Assembly (NCBI GenBank): GCA_023374025.1
Contig: SIJG01000077.1
Span: forward strand, 564,565 to 628,564
Reading direction: 5' to 3'
Source of the DNA: Heterodera schachtii
Taxonomy: Eukaryota > Nematoda > Chromadorea > Rhabditida > Heteroderidae
Length of the DNA stretch: 64,000 bases
Part shown: positions 1 to 12,217 of the stretch, in pieces
Position numbering within the stretch: position 1 is the stretch's first letter
Layout: each line of letters opens with the position of its first letter
Translations under genes and position numbers: made by a program
The notes under the pieces: model-generated
Database searches by the model: none
Told to the model about the DNA's origin: nothing
Seen by the model: only the letters and a program-made list of their open reading frames with translations

Positions 1-450
1 AAATATGTAAATAAAATTATTTGAAATTATGTACAAAAAATTTGCCGAAATTTTGGATTTTTTTTTTGAGAATTTCCGAAAATTTCTGTAAAAAATCCAC
101 AAAATATGTAAAAAAAATGTATGAAAAAGTCCGAAAAAGTCGAAAATATGTACCAAATATGTATAAAATCCCGAAATATGTAAAAATATGTAAATAAAAG
201 TCCCAACTTTTGCTCGCAAATCCAAAAAAGAAAGTGTTTTTCCTACTATTTAGAGCATGGAGAAGCCAGGAAAAAATATATGTTATATTTCTATCTTTTA
301 TAAAAACAGGAATAGTAAGTGTCTGAAATTTTTCTGATTTGTCCTGAATTAAAATCATTGGCAAATAAAAACTGGAAATCTCCTGATTTTTGATAGTTGT
401 ACACAGGTTCATATTGGCAAACTGAAAAACAGGAAATGTCCTGCACAGTT
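1..450. repeat. AT-rich element with repeated ATATGTA words, partial
   Basis: The window opens inside a repeat rich in the word AAATATGTA. The same words and the following block (AAAGTGTTTTTCCTACTATT, then a GCATGGAGA box) recur at 54,543-55,043, where the element is complete with terminal inverted repeats and a target duplication, and in fragments near 2,300-2,400, 34,050-34,110 and 50,150-50,560. Positions about 300-450 are also repeated in inverted orientation at about 2,150-2,470. This copy is cut by the window edge, so its borders are not visible. No coding potential is seen. Confidence 0.6.
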
Positions 451-720
451 GACCCCCAATACTAAATTTTCTAAGAATTTCCTTTCCCTCAGCCTTGTTC
501 AACAATTTATACATACCCCCATTCTTACCAGTGTTTTTTTGGGCACGGTTGGGCCCGAACATACCAAAGCCGGATACATGGTATTGAATTTTAAAATGTG
601 CGTTCCGGGTACCTACCTGGTCCGGGTTTTGAAAAAAAATCGAGTGACCGGTTCTGGACCCGGTCCTGTACCCGGACCCGTGTAGCCCTACTTTACAACA
701 CTTTTGATTTTCGATAAATC
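450..720. repeat. GC-rich repeat with ACCCGG/CCGGGT words
   Basis: A GC-rich island in AT-rich surroundings, made of overlapping words such as CCGGGTACC and GGACCCGG. A related string (ACAGGACCCGGTCCAG) lies inside an intron of the BTB gene near 53,745-53,765, and a weaker one near 17,650-17,690, so this is a dispersed repeat and not a gene. The short open frame through it has no recognisable domain. Confidence 0.45.
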
Positions 721-1735
721 AACTGTAGACAGAATATTTTTTTAAATTATGTATACGGATCTTCAAAAGCCGTGTCTTCAAATGTCGGGGATTAATTTTA
801 GAGTTTTAAAAATTAAATTCTTATTAAAATTCTCTTCTCTTACGAAGGAGTCGACAATTTTTTCAAATTAATAAAAATAAAAATTCTCCTTTCATCCTTC
901 AAATTCATCGCGTCGCCTATTCCATCATTTAACACACTATTGAAAACATAAATTAAAGTATTATTAAAAATATTAATTTCTGATAGTTTGAAAAATGTAT
1001 TTTTAAATCAAATTATTAAAAAATAACAATTCTTTGAAAAATTCAAATGAGCTGAGTTGTGATTAATCCGGAAGCATTCTTAGAAAATCTTTTTCCATTT
1101 TATTATTTCCATTAAATTTTATTTTTTTACAACTATTTGCATATTATTATTATTATTATGAAATCACATTTTTTGGTCCAATAATCAATATTATAATTTT
1201 CATTTTTTCGCTTTATTGCTTAGTAATTTTACATTTTCAATTATAGATACGAAAAAAATGATAGTTAATTATCAAGGATATCTAATAATTTATTCAATTT
1301 ATTAGATAAAAGTAAGATGAAATTGTCCCCTTTTCTGTCTCCTTTTGGCCAATTTTAAAATTATTTGGCAAAAGAAAAACCATTAGAATCCAGTGATTCA
1401 TCGTCTAAAAATTAAAAAATAGCGGACTTCTGCCAAAAATCAAAAATGGCTAACCTTGACAAAACCACTTAAAGTCGAAAACTCGTATAAAATCGCCCAA
1501 AATTTAGTTCTATTGGCATAATTGTTGTCCTTTTTTGATAAAAATAAAAATTTTCAAATTGTTTGCTTGTGAGAAATCTGCCTTTAAGTTTTTTTTAATA
1601 GCCACATCTGTCATTTACAAATTCAGATTAAAAATTAATGCCAATTTACGAAAGTGCCGAGAAAAACATTTTTAAACTGGTTTGGGTTAAAATGGTCAAA
1701 ACAATTTTCTGGGTTTAAAACGGCTTGTTGCCATA
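721..1735. other. Gene-free AT-rich stretch
   Basis: About 1 kb of AT-rich sequence with many stops in all frames. I see no gene, RNA or clear repeat border here. Confidence 0.5.
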
Positions 1736-2470
1736 TAAGCAGGCACGTATCTAGGGGGGGGGGATGGGGGGCACGTGCCCCCCCCCCCCGCTCCGAAATG
1801 AAAAATCAAAAAGTTTTTTTCTGAAAATTTTGCATCTTTTCTTATCATATTGCATTAAATTTTCCAAAATTTTTTCCCGGCGGCGCCTATCGGCATCGCC
1901 GGGCCCAAATTGAACATAAATTTTTGAAAATTTGAGCCCAAAGTGACAAAATTAGTGATTTTTCGGCGCAAAACTGCTACCAATTCCTGTTTTTTGGCTT
2001 CGACTCTGAAGATTTTGAAAATGACACTGGTGCAAAAAAAATTTAGGCCCGAAGAGAAAAAAAGCTCTTCGGGTGCCCTCCCCGAAATTTGTCCAATTTT
2101 ATGGAACAGTGTCTTATTTCAGCCATTTAATGAGGGAAAAATGTGAAAAAACCAGGACATTTCCTGTTTTTCAGTTTGCCAATATGAACCTGTGTACAAC
2201 GGAACCCGTCAGTTGGGCGCCGCCAGGTCATTTATCTGCCATTTTGTGCCAATTTAACACTTTACGAAGATTTATTTCCAAAAAATAACAATTAAACGAA
2301 AAAATTTATTTACATATTTTCGTACATATTTTGGATTTTTCTTACATATTTATGTACATATTATGACCACTTTTTGTACATATTTTTGACAGCCCTATTC
2401 AGGACTAATAAGAAAAATTTCAGACACTTACTATTCCTGTTTTTATAAAAGATAGAAATATGACATGGCA
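1736..2470. repeat. Composite of repeats: G/C runs, palindromic module, inverted copy of 300-450
   Basis: Starts with long G and C runs around a GGCACGTGCC palindrome (about 1,750-1,790). A copy of the CG-rich palindromic module follows near 1,878-1,905 (GGCGCCTATCGGCATCGCC). Positions 2,150-2,205 and 2,395-2,460 are inverted matches to 396-450 and 300-355, separated here by a short piece with the CAGTTGGGCGCC terminus seen again at 57.6 and 63.8 kb. This reads as one repeat invaded by another. No gene is supported. Confidence 0.5.
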
Positions 2471-2572
2471 AATATTCATAATAATATTTATTAAAATTTT
2501 TCTATTTTTCGCTGGCTCTTATCAAACCATTTTTTTTATTATTGCAGCAATTTCGTAATAAAGAAGAAGCAA

Positions 2573-3638
2573 ATGTTTTATTCTGCTTCTCTTTTACCTT
2601 TTGGCATTATTATTTGTCTTTATTATTTAATTCCAATTTCGGGTGCAATTCCATCGGTGAGTTAATTAATTAGGGTAATTAATTATGAATTGCTTTTTAA
2701 TCAGGACGAGGACAAAATGCTAATTGCATTTGTGAAAGGCCATCAGCAAATTCAAATCAGTGAATATTCAACGCAAAAATATGAGGCACATTTTGGCATT
2801 TTGTATTTTATGAGAAATAATTGGCAATGTGAAAAAATTGTGGAACGATTTAGAGGATATGAACGGACAGAATGTCATAAATTTCGCAAATATTTGGACA
2901 TTTTATACCAATATTTGTTCTACGAATTTGTCGGAATACCCAAAGTGAAACCAAAATTTGTAATTAAATGGGAACGAAAAGAAAATGAAGGGACAATTGT
3001 TTATGTGATGAATTGTCTTGCCAAAATTTCGCAGTTTTATTTTAATAATCGGGGAATTTACATTTATTGGAATAGATCATATTATTATAATCAACCAAAA
3101 ATGTTGAATGATCAGAGATTGAATTATGAATTAAATTTAAATAATGAAAAAAAGCAAATGCCAATTAATGAAATGATTTTGCAATTGGCAATTGACACAG
3201 CGAATGAATGGCAAACAAATGAAATTGTGGACATAATAATGGAAAAGAAATTTGAAGAAAATTTGGGGAAAATGTTTAAAAAGGCAGAAGAAAGGGCAAA
3301 AAATGATTATAAAGACACTCCGTGGAAAATCAATGGAATAAATAATGACAAACATAAAATAATGGGAAAATGCCGAAAACCAAAAAGCAAAAAACAGCGC
3401 TTTTTGACCATCCGACAAAAATTGCCAATCTCCGCGAAGATTTGATCAAAAAATGGAAAAAATGCATCAAATTGCAAAAGAAAAGGCAATTGAAGGAAAA
3501 GCGAAATGGGAAAAAGCAATGGAAAATGCGGCAAACGATGGTGAAAGAGATGATTTGCATTTGAATATGATGAAATTTTTGGCGCTTTCAATTCGTCGCC
3601 ATTTTCATAAAAAAAATCCATTTCCTAAAATTTATTGA
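2573..3638 (+). CDS. Putative secreted protein, local family copy A (probable frameshifts at 3' end)
   Basis: Unrecognised family. Exon 1 (2,573-2,656) encodes a 28-residue leader with a hydrophobic core, ending at a GTGAGT donor; a 48-bp intron ends in TTTAATCAG and exon 2 begins at 2,705 in phase. The body is rich in K, N, E and Y. A block reading QKYEAHFGILYFMRNNW, then C-KFRKYLDILYQYL, is shared with copies B (minus strand, 11.4-12.2 kb) and C (27.6-28.6 kb). The first open frame runs to 3,445. The tail homologous to copy C (IAKEKAIEGKAKWEKA) lies in a different frame, so two frame changes are needed, near 3,365 and in an A-run near 3,450. They may be real mutations or homopolymer errors. 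Secretion is inferred from the leader; function is unknown. An effector role would fit a plant-parasitic nematode but is not shown. Confidence 0.6.
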
Positions 3639-3639
3639 C

Positions 3640-4890
3640 TCTTCTGCTGCTGATGATCTATCAATTCTATCTTTTTCCATAAGTAACTTTCTATCACCAT
3701 TTCAATTATTTTCCGATTTTCATTTTCTACTTTTTTTATTTAGAAATTTCCTTTTTCAAATTTTTTGTTTGAAATTTATATGATAAATTTTTTAATCAGA
3801 TCGATAAGGTTTTTGAATGGTTTAGCGCACTGATTAAAGTAAATCCGAATAAAAGCTTTGCATGGTTTTTTTTAGGCGAATAATATCAAAATATGGGCCA
3901 AAATCGGCAAAAAATAGTAAAAATAGGGGCAAAAATTGCAAATTCAGAGCTGTGGTCGAAAATTTTCAAAATCTTCATAAAATTTCAATAATCTAACCCT
4001 TTTAGAAGCAGGTTTAAAATTAAATAAAAAGATAGGCCGACCTGGCTTCAAATTTTCATCTGCTAAGAATATATTTTTGTAAAAAAATATGGCAACCCAC
4101 TCAAATGCCGCTGGCATATTTTCAGTTTTCACATAAAAACACCCGCGTCTTTTTGCATTTTTATATTAATTAAAAGGTCAATCTTTGTTTCTTATTCTCA
4201 ATTAATTTGGGGTCAACAATTTGCCCAACCATTCTTTTTGTTTAATCCATCTTTTATAAAATGATGGATTATTTATTCTTTTTTTCTTTCATTGGAAATT
4301 CTTATGTTTTTTAATCTGCAAATTCCCATTTATTTTCACAATTATTTTCAGTGAATATTCAAATCAAATTAAAAAATAGCTTAAAAGGTTATTATTTATT
4401 TATTTTCTATCTTAATCACTGTTTTTTTTTAATTTATTTCACTATTTAATAACATAATCAGTGATGTCATTTCCTACCAACGTAGCAACAATTAATGAAA
4501 TTAGCCACCTGACGACTGATCAACAGCAAAGTTAGAAAATATTTTGAATTATTCAAATGAACCGGGGGGAGGTACAATTTGGCCCTGCCATTTCGGCTCA
4601 GCTTTTGCGGACTGAAATTTTTTAAATTCTTTATTTTAAAAATTTATTTTTTAGAGAATATTAAATTTATGTTTCAGATTCTGTACCAAAACATCCACGA
4701 AGCCAAAACGACGTCGGGGCGGAGACGGCAGGGCCGAAATGTCCTCGGAGCCAAAACAGTTTGGCAGAAATGCCAACATTCTCACTTGCTACAGAAACCA
4801 AAAATGGAACTGGCTGCTATTTGCTGACGATTGGTCAGCGCCAAAGTTTGAAATTTTTAATTATTCAATAATTCGAGGATTAATTTTTAA
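3640..4890. other. Gene-free stretch
   Basis: AT-rich sequence with no supported gene. The segment 4,680-4,830 is GC-rich and open in one frame, but has no recognisable domain or clear splice signals, so I do not call it. Confidence 0.45.
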
Positions 4891-4894
4891 ATTT

Positions 4895-5335
4895 GCATTG
4901 TGCCATTGATGGGGGAAACGAGACCAAACGGTCTCTCCGGTCGGATCAGGAAAAAACGTCCCCAGCCGAAACGTCGCCGGACGAATTTTTGGACCATAAC
5001 TTTTTTTTTCTTTCTCGATCAAAGCAAATATGCTTGGTATTATTCGAAAGCATTTGAAAAACTCTATCAACCTGCAAACTTTTAAAATTTTTTATTGGTG
5101 TACAAAAAACTCAGAACAAAAAGAGTTTGAAAAACTTGGTTTTTCTGTTTCTTCAGGCCACAACTTTTTTAAAACCTAACGAAAATTTTTGAAATTTTGC
5201 AAAACAAAAAAACTAAACTCATAGGGCTATCGAATAACACCAAGAATGCTTAATTTGATTGACATCCAAAAAGTTTTTCGGCGTCGTCCGGCGCCGTTTT
5301 GGGGTGCACCCTCTCCGGCGGAGTTCTCTAACTGT
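4895..5335. repeat. Foldback element related to the copy at 57.6 kb
   Basis: Near-palindromic arrangement: a left half with a GGTATTATTCGAAAGCATT block and a right half with its approximate reverse complement (TATCGAATAACACCAAGAAT), flanked by GC-rich ends (ACGGTCTCTCCGG on the left, CTCTCCGGCGGAG on the right). The internal layout matches the better preserved element at 57,647-58,042. Borders are approximate and no target duplication was found. Confidence 0.5.
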
Positions 5336-5778
5336 TTGTTCTCTCACTTTCCATCACACTTTCGCCTTCTCTCTTTTTCTCTCTAAAATACCGCCACCTT
5401 TTTGACATTTTTTTTTTCATCAAAAATTATCATAGGCTTTACTCAGATGAGATGATATTTTTGGTCCAGTTACTCTGACAAATAAGTGTTCTCTATTAAT
5501 CTGAACAATTTTAAAAACCTTGAAATTTCAAAAATTTGTGACCAAAAAGCTCTCAAAAATGGTTTTTGGTTGCTAAAAAATTTTGTGAAAATTTATTAAT
5601 TAATTTTTAAAAATAGTTTATATATAAATAAGTATTTAGTATTTCTAAAGAATGCTTTAAAAATGTAACAAAGTCAAAAAAAAAGAAGTTAATTTGGGTT
5701 TAAGTACTAAAATAATTAAATGTAAAAATGTTTAATTGTATGTGCTCTTTAAAAAATCTTTTTACTGTCTTTTCACAG

Positions 5779-8700
5779 TTGATCAAAACACTACTGAACA
5801 AAATGTGAGCAAATTTGGTGCCGTTTCGTGTGCAAATTGTTTAAAAGAAAAGGCAAAAAATGAAAAAATGCATGTGAGTATTTTGCAGTAATTTTAAAGG
5901 ATCAACATCAACTCATTAAATTTTTAAATTTAATTTAATTTTAAAATATAAATCAAAATTAATAAAGGATGTTCAGGAACAGCTTTTTCAGCGGCAAGAG
6001 CAAATGTTGGCCAAAATTGACGAGTTGCAAAAGTCGGTTTTTGCATTAAAAGAAGGGCAGAGCTCATTTGGTAGGTTAAATGAATTATATTAAATCAATT
6101 TGCGATATTTTTAAAACTAAATTTATCATTTTCAGTTTCATTGGTGAAATTATTGAAATTTTTTAATATTTGTTGACATAAAAAATTAAAGTTTAGAAAA
6201 AGATTTTTGTCTTCAGTAAAAAAGCCAAATTAGAGGATTTTTCAGCAAGATGCTTTTGGTAAAATATTTAGTAACTCACAAATTGAACAATCTTTTTTGC
6301 CTTTATCCTCACAAAATGCCATTCTCGAGGTTTTTTCGGGTCTGAGTTCCAAGCGTTGGAGCGGTTTTCCAACATTAATGAATCGAATTAAAATAGCAAA
6401 AACACAATGCCAAACACTGTGGGAATAAATGCCAAAATAAAATATGTTTATTTTAGTTTCTGCTGTTGAAAAGCAATTTTCTTCGCTGTGTACAAAATTG
6501 GACAACAAAATTAATGATTTGCAGAACTCAAGCACGGCATTAATTGGCGTACAGAAAGGTAAAATTCAGAATTTAAAATTTAATTTATAAAAGATATCTT
6601 TTAAATTTTAATAATTAATTTTCAGATATGCAAAAATCGGTTAACAGATTTATTGGCCCCGATTATAGTGAGGTGAGCTACAGTACACATTCATCATTAA
6701 ATCTTTTTTAAATTTTATTTTTATTACTAACAAGAGAACATTCCGAGCTGTAAGTCGGAAAATGCATAAGTATTATATACCATTGAATAGAGCAGGTTCG
6801 ACTTCTATTGTGAATTTTTAATTTTAGCGGTGTCCGGCGCCTAGTTAAAGAGTTACAGGGCCTCAAAAATCAAATATTTTGGCTGTGTTTTCACTTAAAA
6901 TTGGTGGCTCAGTTGGTTAAATTTCTAATTTTGGGGGTCCGGGTTCGGATCCAACGTAAAAATAAATAAAATTGAATTAATTTTTTAACAAATTAAATAT
7001 TTTAAAATATATTTTTAATTATGAAAAATGCATTAAAATTATTTCTTTGTATAAAATAAATGTAATCTGCCATTGTGAAGTGGAGAAAAATCGATATAAA
7101 GTGAAAAAGTTGAAAATGAGCCCTCAAGCACTAAAATTTCGATTTTTGAGGCCCTGTAACTCTTTAACTAGGCGCCGGACACCGCTAAAATTAAAAATTC
7201 CCAATAGAAGTCGAACCTGCTCTATTCAATGGTATATAATACATATGCATTTTCCGACTTACAGCTCGGAATGTTCCCTTGTAAGTGTTTCCAATTAAAT
7301 AGAAATCCATATATATATATATATAATGTTTTTTGGACTTTAGGAGGCATGAAACGCACAAAAAAAAATGTGTGTTTTTTTATTAAGCCATATTTTATGT
7401 CCATATTTAATGATCATTTTGACCACTCAAGACTGTAAAACTCTTCAAAAAAAGAAGCGATTTTTTATAAAAAGAATTTAAATATTTCTCTTAAAATGTT
7501 TTTTTTTGACTAAAAAATAAGCAAATGTGGAAAATTTCGCTTTATACATTTTTGCGAATTGGAAGAAATGCCGAAATTGAGCCCCCACTCCCCTCGAGTA
7601 TTACAGTACGCATTTTACAGTTGACAAAGATGTACAGTAATTGTTGGGATGCGGCAGCTTGTCATATCAATTTGGTCGTCTCCGACTCGGCATCAAATAA
7701 TGCCGCTCAGAACAAAGCCCAGCGGAAAAGCAATAACTCTGGCATTTTGCCAACTTTGCCCGGTTATGTGCGCAAAAGTGTTGTGGTCAAGCATAACGGG
7801 AAGAACAGTGGTAAATGATGGTGACGAATGGGCGAGAGTCAATCCCGGGTTTTCTCAACTCGAGAATTTTTCGGCATTTTTATCTGCTGTTATAAGCTTG
7901 ACAGCCCAAGATCGATTTTTGTTGGTCAAAAGTATTCCTTACATATCCTTATTCATAATTACCTAAATTATTTCTTCGATTAAATTGCCAAAAAATGGAA
8001 ATGGAAAAAAGTTCTTTGACCACCAATGCTAATGATAATCAAAGAGTTATTTAGTTAAAGATTTTTTTGTTTCTCCTTTAATTATGCGGTTATTTTTTGA
8101 ATGTTTTTTATTTGTTTTTGTTTTAATTTCATTTTTTTGTTTTTTTAGGCTTTTGCTCTGTGTTTGCCAAAATGTCAATTCCAAATGGATCATTTTTCTA
8201 TTACGAAGTTACGATTCTGCACAAACATTATGAGTAAGTTAATGTAATACTTAATTTTACACCAGTTTATTTAATAAAATATTGAAAGGACCTCAAAAGG
8301 CACCGCCGCCCATTATGGCAAAATGCCAATTGCTAAAAAAAGGCTCCCTATATAAAAAGCTCCACTCTTCTTTAAATTAATATTTTTCAAACTAAATTTT
8401 CATCATAAACATCATTTGGCTTATTGTGTTCAAAATTCTATAGAATATATATTCAAAAAAGGGGTGAAGCTTGTTTAAATACGCTTTCATTAGGAAGCAC
8501 ATTTGGCCTTTAAATAATTATGGGCGCTAATTAGCTCATTAGTCATTTTTTATACTAAAATTTGCCGTACTTTTCACTTTTATCTTTTCATTTATTCATC
8601 TGAATTTGTTTGTTTCAAGTTTTGGCATGCACATCGGAATTGCAACCAAGCAAATGCCGTTGCACAGTTGTGTTGGATGCCATGAGGGCAGTTACGCTTA

Positions 8701-10004
8701 CGATGACAACGGCAAATTCTTGGGCAGCGGTGCATTGTTGGATGGGACGAGCGGACGGATTGGATGTAATTAAGGCGGATTATGGACATAATTAATTAAT
8801 TAATTATATATTGTGGGCCTAAATAACGATGGTATATCCAGTTAGCCGAAACTTCCACATCCTCCTTTTAAGATGTTTTTTCTTCAAAAATTTTCCAAAA
8901 TTTCAAACCCATTTTTCATAAAAACGGACTCAAAATTCTTCTTAATTTTTTACCATATCGGTCGCCAGCGACCCTATAGAACTGAGAAAGCTGCGTTGAT
9001 GTTATGTTTCCGACTTTTATCAAAAATTTCGGAATTCCGACGTCCGAAATTTTTTGGAAATCGGAATTCCGACCCCAAAAATGTCGGAAACTGGAAGTCG
9101 GAAATCCGTGCCATCCCTGTCGCACATTACCCTCACTAACTTAAAAATCCAGCAAAAACCCTGTACGGTTCCCAAAACGGGCAAATGCAGTTCAATTATA
9201 TTGGACTAAAAGCTTTTTCCAATTTTTGGTCCAAATATTATGCAAGATTTAAGCACTTTATTACGACGACTTATTTTCGGCTGGCACGAGTGGGCAAAGC
9301 AAAACGGCAGCTGGCAGCAGCTGTGATGGTGCCAATGCCATTGATGGCACACCATCGTTGGATGTTGGTGACATTGTTGGCTGTGGTGTTAACCGAGTTG
9401 GCGGCCGAATCACTTACACGCTGAATGGAAAACATTTGGGTATGTGAATGGAATTGGGGAAGGGCAATTGATAAATTAAAAAACAAAAGACAATACATCA
9501 AAAAAAAAAACATTAAATAAAATAAAACATCGCCACAGAAAATAAGTTTTTCAAGGCCTAATTATAGTAATTAATTTTTTTATGTCCTAAATAATATAAA
9601 CAAAATAATTATTTTTTGCATTAAAATTTAATTATAAAAAAATTTCCTATTACTAAAAATTTTCTTTCCATCAAAATTTAATAAATTAATTTTTTACTTG
9701 GCAAATTTTGAGATGGATTTTTGTTCAGGTTTTTTTTTAAATTATTTAAAATTAATGTTTAAGAAGAAAATTTGCATTCTTTAGTAACTTTTTTAAATTT
9801 TAAATGTTTAGATTAAGGCCTGAGATTATTTAATTTTTGTTGCCCCTAATTAATTGCCAATTTTTCCCAGGTTCTGTCAACGTTTCTGTCAATGCTTCTT
9901 CGGTCGAACTGTTCCCTTGTGTTTCGTTGTGTTGGCCGGGTGACAAAATTGATGCCAATTTTGGGCCTATCTTCAAATACCCAGAAGGCTCCTATAAGAT
10001 TTAG
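5779..10004 (+). CDS. SPRY-domain protein with N-terminal coiled-coil exons (SPRYSEC/RanBPM-like)
   Basis: Nine exons join in consistent phase: 5779-5873, 5968-6070, 6457-6558, 6626-6672, 7621-7810 (alternative start 7522), 8149-8233, 8620-8765, 9311-9439 and 9871-10004. The first four encode a polar heptad-like region (VQEQLFQRQEQMLAKIDELQ, then VEKQFSSLCTKLDNKINDLQ), probably coiled coil. The rest is a SPRY domain in the expected order: NCWDAAACH, VVVKHNGKN, SVFAKMSIPNG with YYEVTIL, IGIATKQMPL, VGCHEGSYAY, LDVGDIVGCGVN, ITYTLNGKHLG and LFPCVSL with DANFGP before the stop. SPRY domains bind partner proteins. In cyst nematodes this family includes the secreted SPRYSECs and non-secreted relatives; I found no signal-peptide exon upstream, so which class applies is open. 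The eighth exon starts at a CGGCAG acceptor chosen for phase and is the least certain joint. About 340 residues are covered; the 5' end is missing from the model. Confidence 0.8.
6729..7283. mobile_element. Foldback element with about 150-bp inverted arms, inside SPRY-gene intron
   Basis: The left arm, about 6,730-6,882, starts ACAAGAGAACATTCCGAGCT. The right arm, about 7,130-7,282, ends with its near-perfect reverse complement (AGCTCGGAATGTTCCCTTGT). Both arms carry GGTGTCCGGCGCCTAG and a GTTAAAGAGTTACAGGG block. The loop of about 245 bp is AT-rich except for a tRNA-like segment. It lies between the coiled-coil and SPRY exons and does not disturb the reading phase. No encoded protein; non-autonomous. 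Confidence 0.85.
6904..6952 (+). other. tRNA-like A and B boxes (Pol III-type) in the loop of the foldback
   Basis: TGGCTCAGTTGG matches the tRNA A-box consensus and GGTTCGGATCC, 27 bases downstream, matches the B-box with one difference. No convincing acceptor or anticodon stem is visible, so this is not called a tRNA gene. It could be a tRNA-derived SINE head or a tRNA pseudogene captured by the element. Confidence 0.55.
8866..9130. repeat. Palindrome-rich repeat in SPRY-gene intron
   Basis: Contains repeated self-complementary words: GGAATTCCGA occurs twice, with GACGTCCG and GTCGGAAACT nearby. It is GC-richer than the intron around it and non-coding. Probably a small transposon relic; borders not determined. 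Confidence 0.4.
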
Positions 10005-10310
10005 AAAAACATGAATCGCCCAAATTTATTTCATTCTTTTGATTGGCCTAATTATTTCAATGATTTTTAATCAGTTTTTTTGGTTTAAAAATTATGTTAA
10101 GAATTTAAATTTACAAAGTTCGGTGTACCCAAATTGGTTTAGAAAAAAATTTATTTAAAAGAGAAAAATGTTTATTTAAAATTTTTGTTTGATCAAAATT
10201 CAAAAATGAAATAAACAAAATTAAATATGAAAACATAACTCAAATGAAAATAACAATTGACTCAATGACTGATGCATGCTGGAGTTTTGAATCAAGAACG
10301 ACTCTGATGA
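10005..10310. other. 3' flank of the SPRY gene, nothing recognised
   Basis: AT-rich sequence after the SPRY stop codon. Several AATAAA-like words are present near 10,205-10,215 but none can be assigned as the poly(A) signal with confidence. Confidence 0.35.
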
Positions 10311-10317
10311 AAGGCTC

Positions 10318-10802
10318 CCGGACAATCCGTCAGTGGACAATCCGTCAGTAGTCAATCCGTCAGTGGACAATCCGTCAGTAAGTGGACAATCCGTCAGTGG
10401 ATAATCCGTCAGTACTAATCCATAAGTAAATTTATTTTTAAAATACCCGGATTTATTTAAAATCATGTGAAAATTAATTTAATTCGCTAAAAATCTGAAT
10501 TAATAATTTGTGTTATTTTAAAAAATATATGAAATAATCATTTTTAAAAGAATTAAATGATAATTTTCGAGATGGTCAATTAATTGAAATATAAAGTAAC
10601 TAGAAATGTTAACAATCTAAAAAAATAGATTTATTAAATTTAACAATCATTTTTTCAAGATTTTTAATCATTGCTCAAAAAAAAATTTGCTGACGAATTG
10701 TCCACTGACGGGTTATCCATTGACGGATTGTCCTTCACTGACGGATTGTCAAATGACGGATTGACCACTGACGAATTATCCACTGACAGATTGTCCGGAC
10801 CC
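10318..10802. mobile_element. Element with inverted termini made of tandem CAATCCGTCAGTGGA units
   Basis: The left terminus (10,318 to about 10,425) is five to six tandem copies of a 13-17 bp unit around CAATCCGTCAGTGGA. The right terminus (about 10,690-10,802) is the same array in reverse complement. Both outer ends carry CCGGACAATC. The 265-bp centre is AT-rich and non-coding. The outer ends match those of the elements at 19.76-25.7 kb and 25.8-26.3 kb. A target duplication is not clear; flanking CTCTGA words agree only partly. Confidence 0.75.
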
Positions 10803-10809
10803 CCTCTGA

Positions 10810-11340
10810 AATAGGTAGGCACCAAATTAGACAACACAAGTATACGGTAAAAAAGAAAGAGCGGAAACTGGCAAAGAAATAATATGAAACAAAAAATAAA
10901 CTTACAATTATTTTCTTAAAAACATTAAAAATTAATTTAAATTTAAATCTTATAAGAAAAAATTTACTTCCTCCAGATTGAAGTGCTTGACAAAAGGTTA
11001 TATTAATGCTCGCTTTTGGCAGGCCTCTCTCTATTTTTAAAAGAAAATAAAATAGTTTTTAAGTTTAGCTAGTTTAACCCTTTTTGTTGCAAAATTATAA
11101 TTGTATAAGATGATAATTGTAAAATCTATTTAACTAAATTAAATTTTAAAAATTTTTTTCATCAATTTTATTTCCTTAAAATAGAAATTAAACATGAAAA
11201 AAAAAACAATTCAATCGAAATTTATACAAAATTGGAAACAAAAAAAACAACATTTAACTAAATAGCCACAAAAACTACAATAAAAATAATTAAAAAGACC
11301 CAGAAAGAATTTATAAATAGGCTCGACTCTTTTGACAGTA
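10810..11340. other. Gene-free stretch; 3' flank of copy B
   Basis: AT-rich. From about 11,170 it resembles the 3' flank of copy C at 27,405-27,560 (shared AAAAAGACCCAGAAAGAATT and TATAAATAGG), showing that the duplication unit extended beyond the coding region. Confidence 0.55.
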
Positions 11341-11377
11341 ATCATCAGTCTTTAGTTTTTTTTTTGTCGTTATTTCT

Positions 11378-12217
11378 TCACTTTTTTCTTTCGCTTTTCA
11401 GTTTCTCTTTCCCTTTCACCCTAAAATTTAAATTATTTTCTTTTGATCCAAACTCATAAAATGGCGAATCGAAAAGAATGCCAAATTTGTCTTCGAATGC
11501 GGCACTTTTGTAGCCCAAATTGTTGCCAATTAATTTTGAAAATTTTAATTCCAAAGAATTATTTTCTTCAATTTCTTCTTTTTCTTTCAAAGCTTTTTCA
11601 TTTGCTATTTCGAACCATTCTTTAAGCTTTTCATCAAATGGCTTCTTGTCTATGGTAACTTCTTCATTTTTCTTTGTTAATTTAAAAATTTGCTCAAAAT
11701 TAATAAGCGAATAATTATTTGGCATCGCATTTTCCAATTCGTACTTTTTGTCTTTCGCGAAATTTGGATCAAAATAAAACTTCAAATTTGGTTAAAATAT
11801 TTCACAACATCAATTATGGTTCCAAACTTCTCAATTTTACGGATAAGAAGCAAGGGATTTGGGTTTATTTCAAATAAATCGTCATTCAGCTAAAAAAGTC
11901 CAAAAATTTACTTTTATTCATCTATTTTTAATTCACTGTGAATAAATATTCATAGAAAATATCCAGATATTTGCGAACTTTTTCACAATCTGCCCGATTT
12001 TGACCTGCCTTTTATCAACGATTTTGGCACAACGCCAATTCTCCCTCATTAGATATAAAATGCCCAGATGAGCCTCATATTTTTGCGAAAAATGCTTCTT
12101 TATCTGATGAAAAGTGGATTCTTTTGGCAATATAGCATCGCAAAAATATTCATGTAATCTCCTTATTTTCCTTGGAAAATTTGTCAAAATTTGAGAATTG
12201 GGATATTGGTTATGCAT
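11378..12217 (-). pseudogene. Secreted-protein family copy B, frameshifted
   Basis: Read on the minus strand, a first exon carries SQKYEAHLGILYLMRENWRC and, in another frame, CEKVRKYLDIFYEYLFT. A GTGAAT donor follows, and a second exon starts near 11,890 (NDDLFEINPNPLLLIRK). The 3' part, from 11,785 to the stop at 11,378, is open and about 80% like copy C (NYSLINFEQIFKL, FGILFDSPFYEFGSKE). Two frame breaks separate these pieces: one in the first exon and one near 11,790, where copy C has TTCGAAG and this copy has TTGAAG. The 5' end runs directly into the 51-bp tandem array. No signal peptide was found. Probably a pseudogene. Confidence 0.65.

Noticed and set aside
4579..4827. Short plus-strand frame with a hydrophobic start near 4.6 kb as upstream exon of the SPRY gene
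   Set aside because: No donor in phase with the exon at 5,779 and no signal-peptide-like cleavage region; the first SPRY exon remains unidentified.
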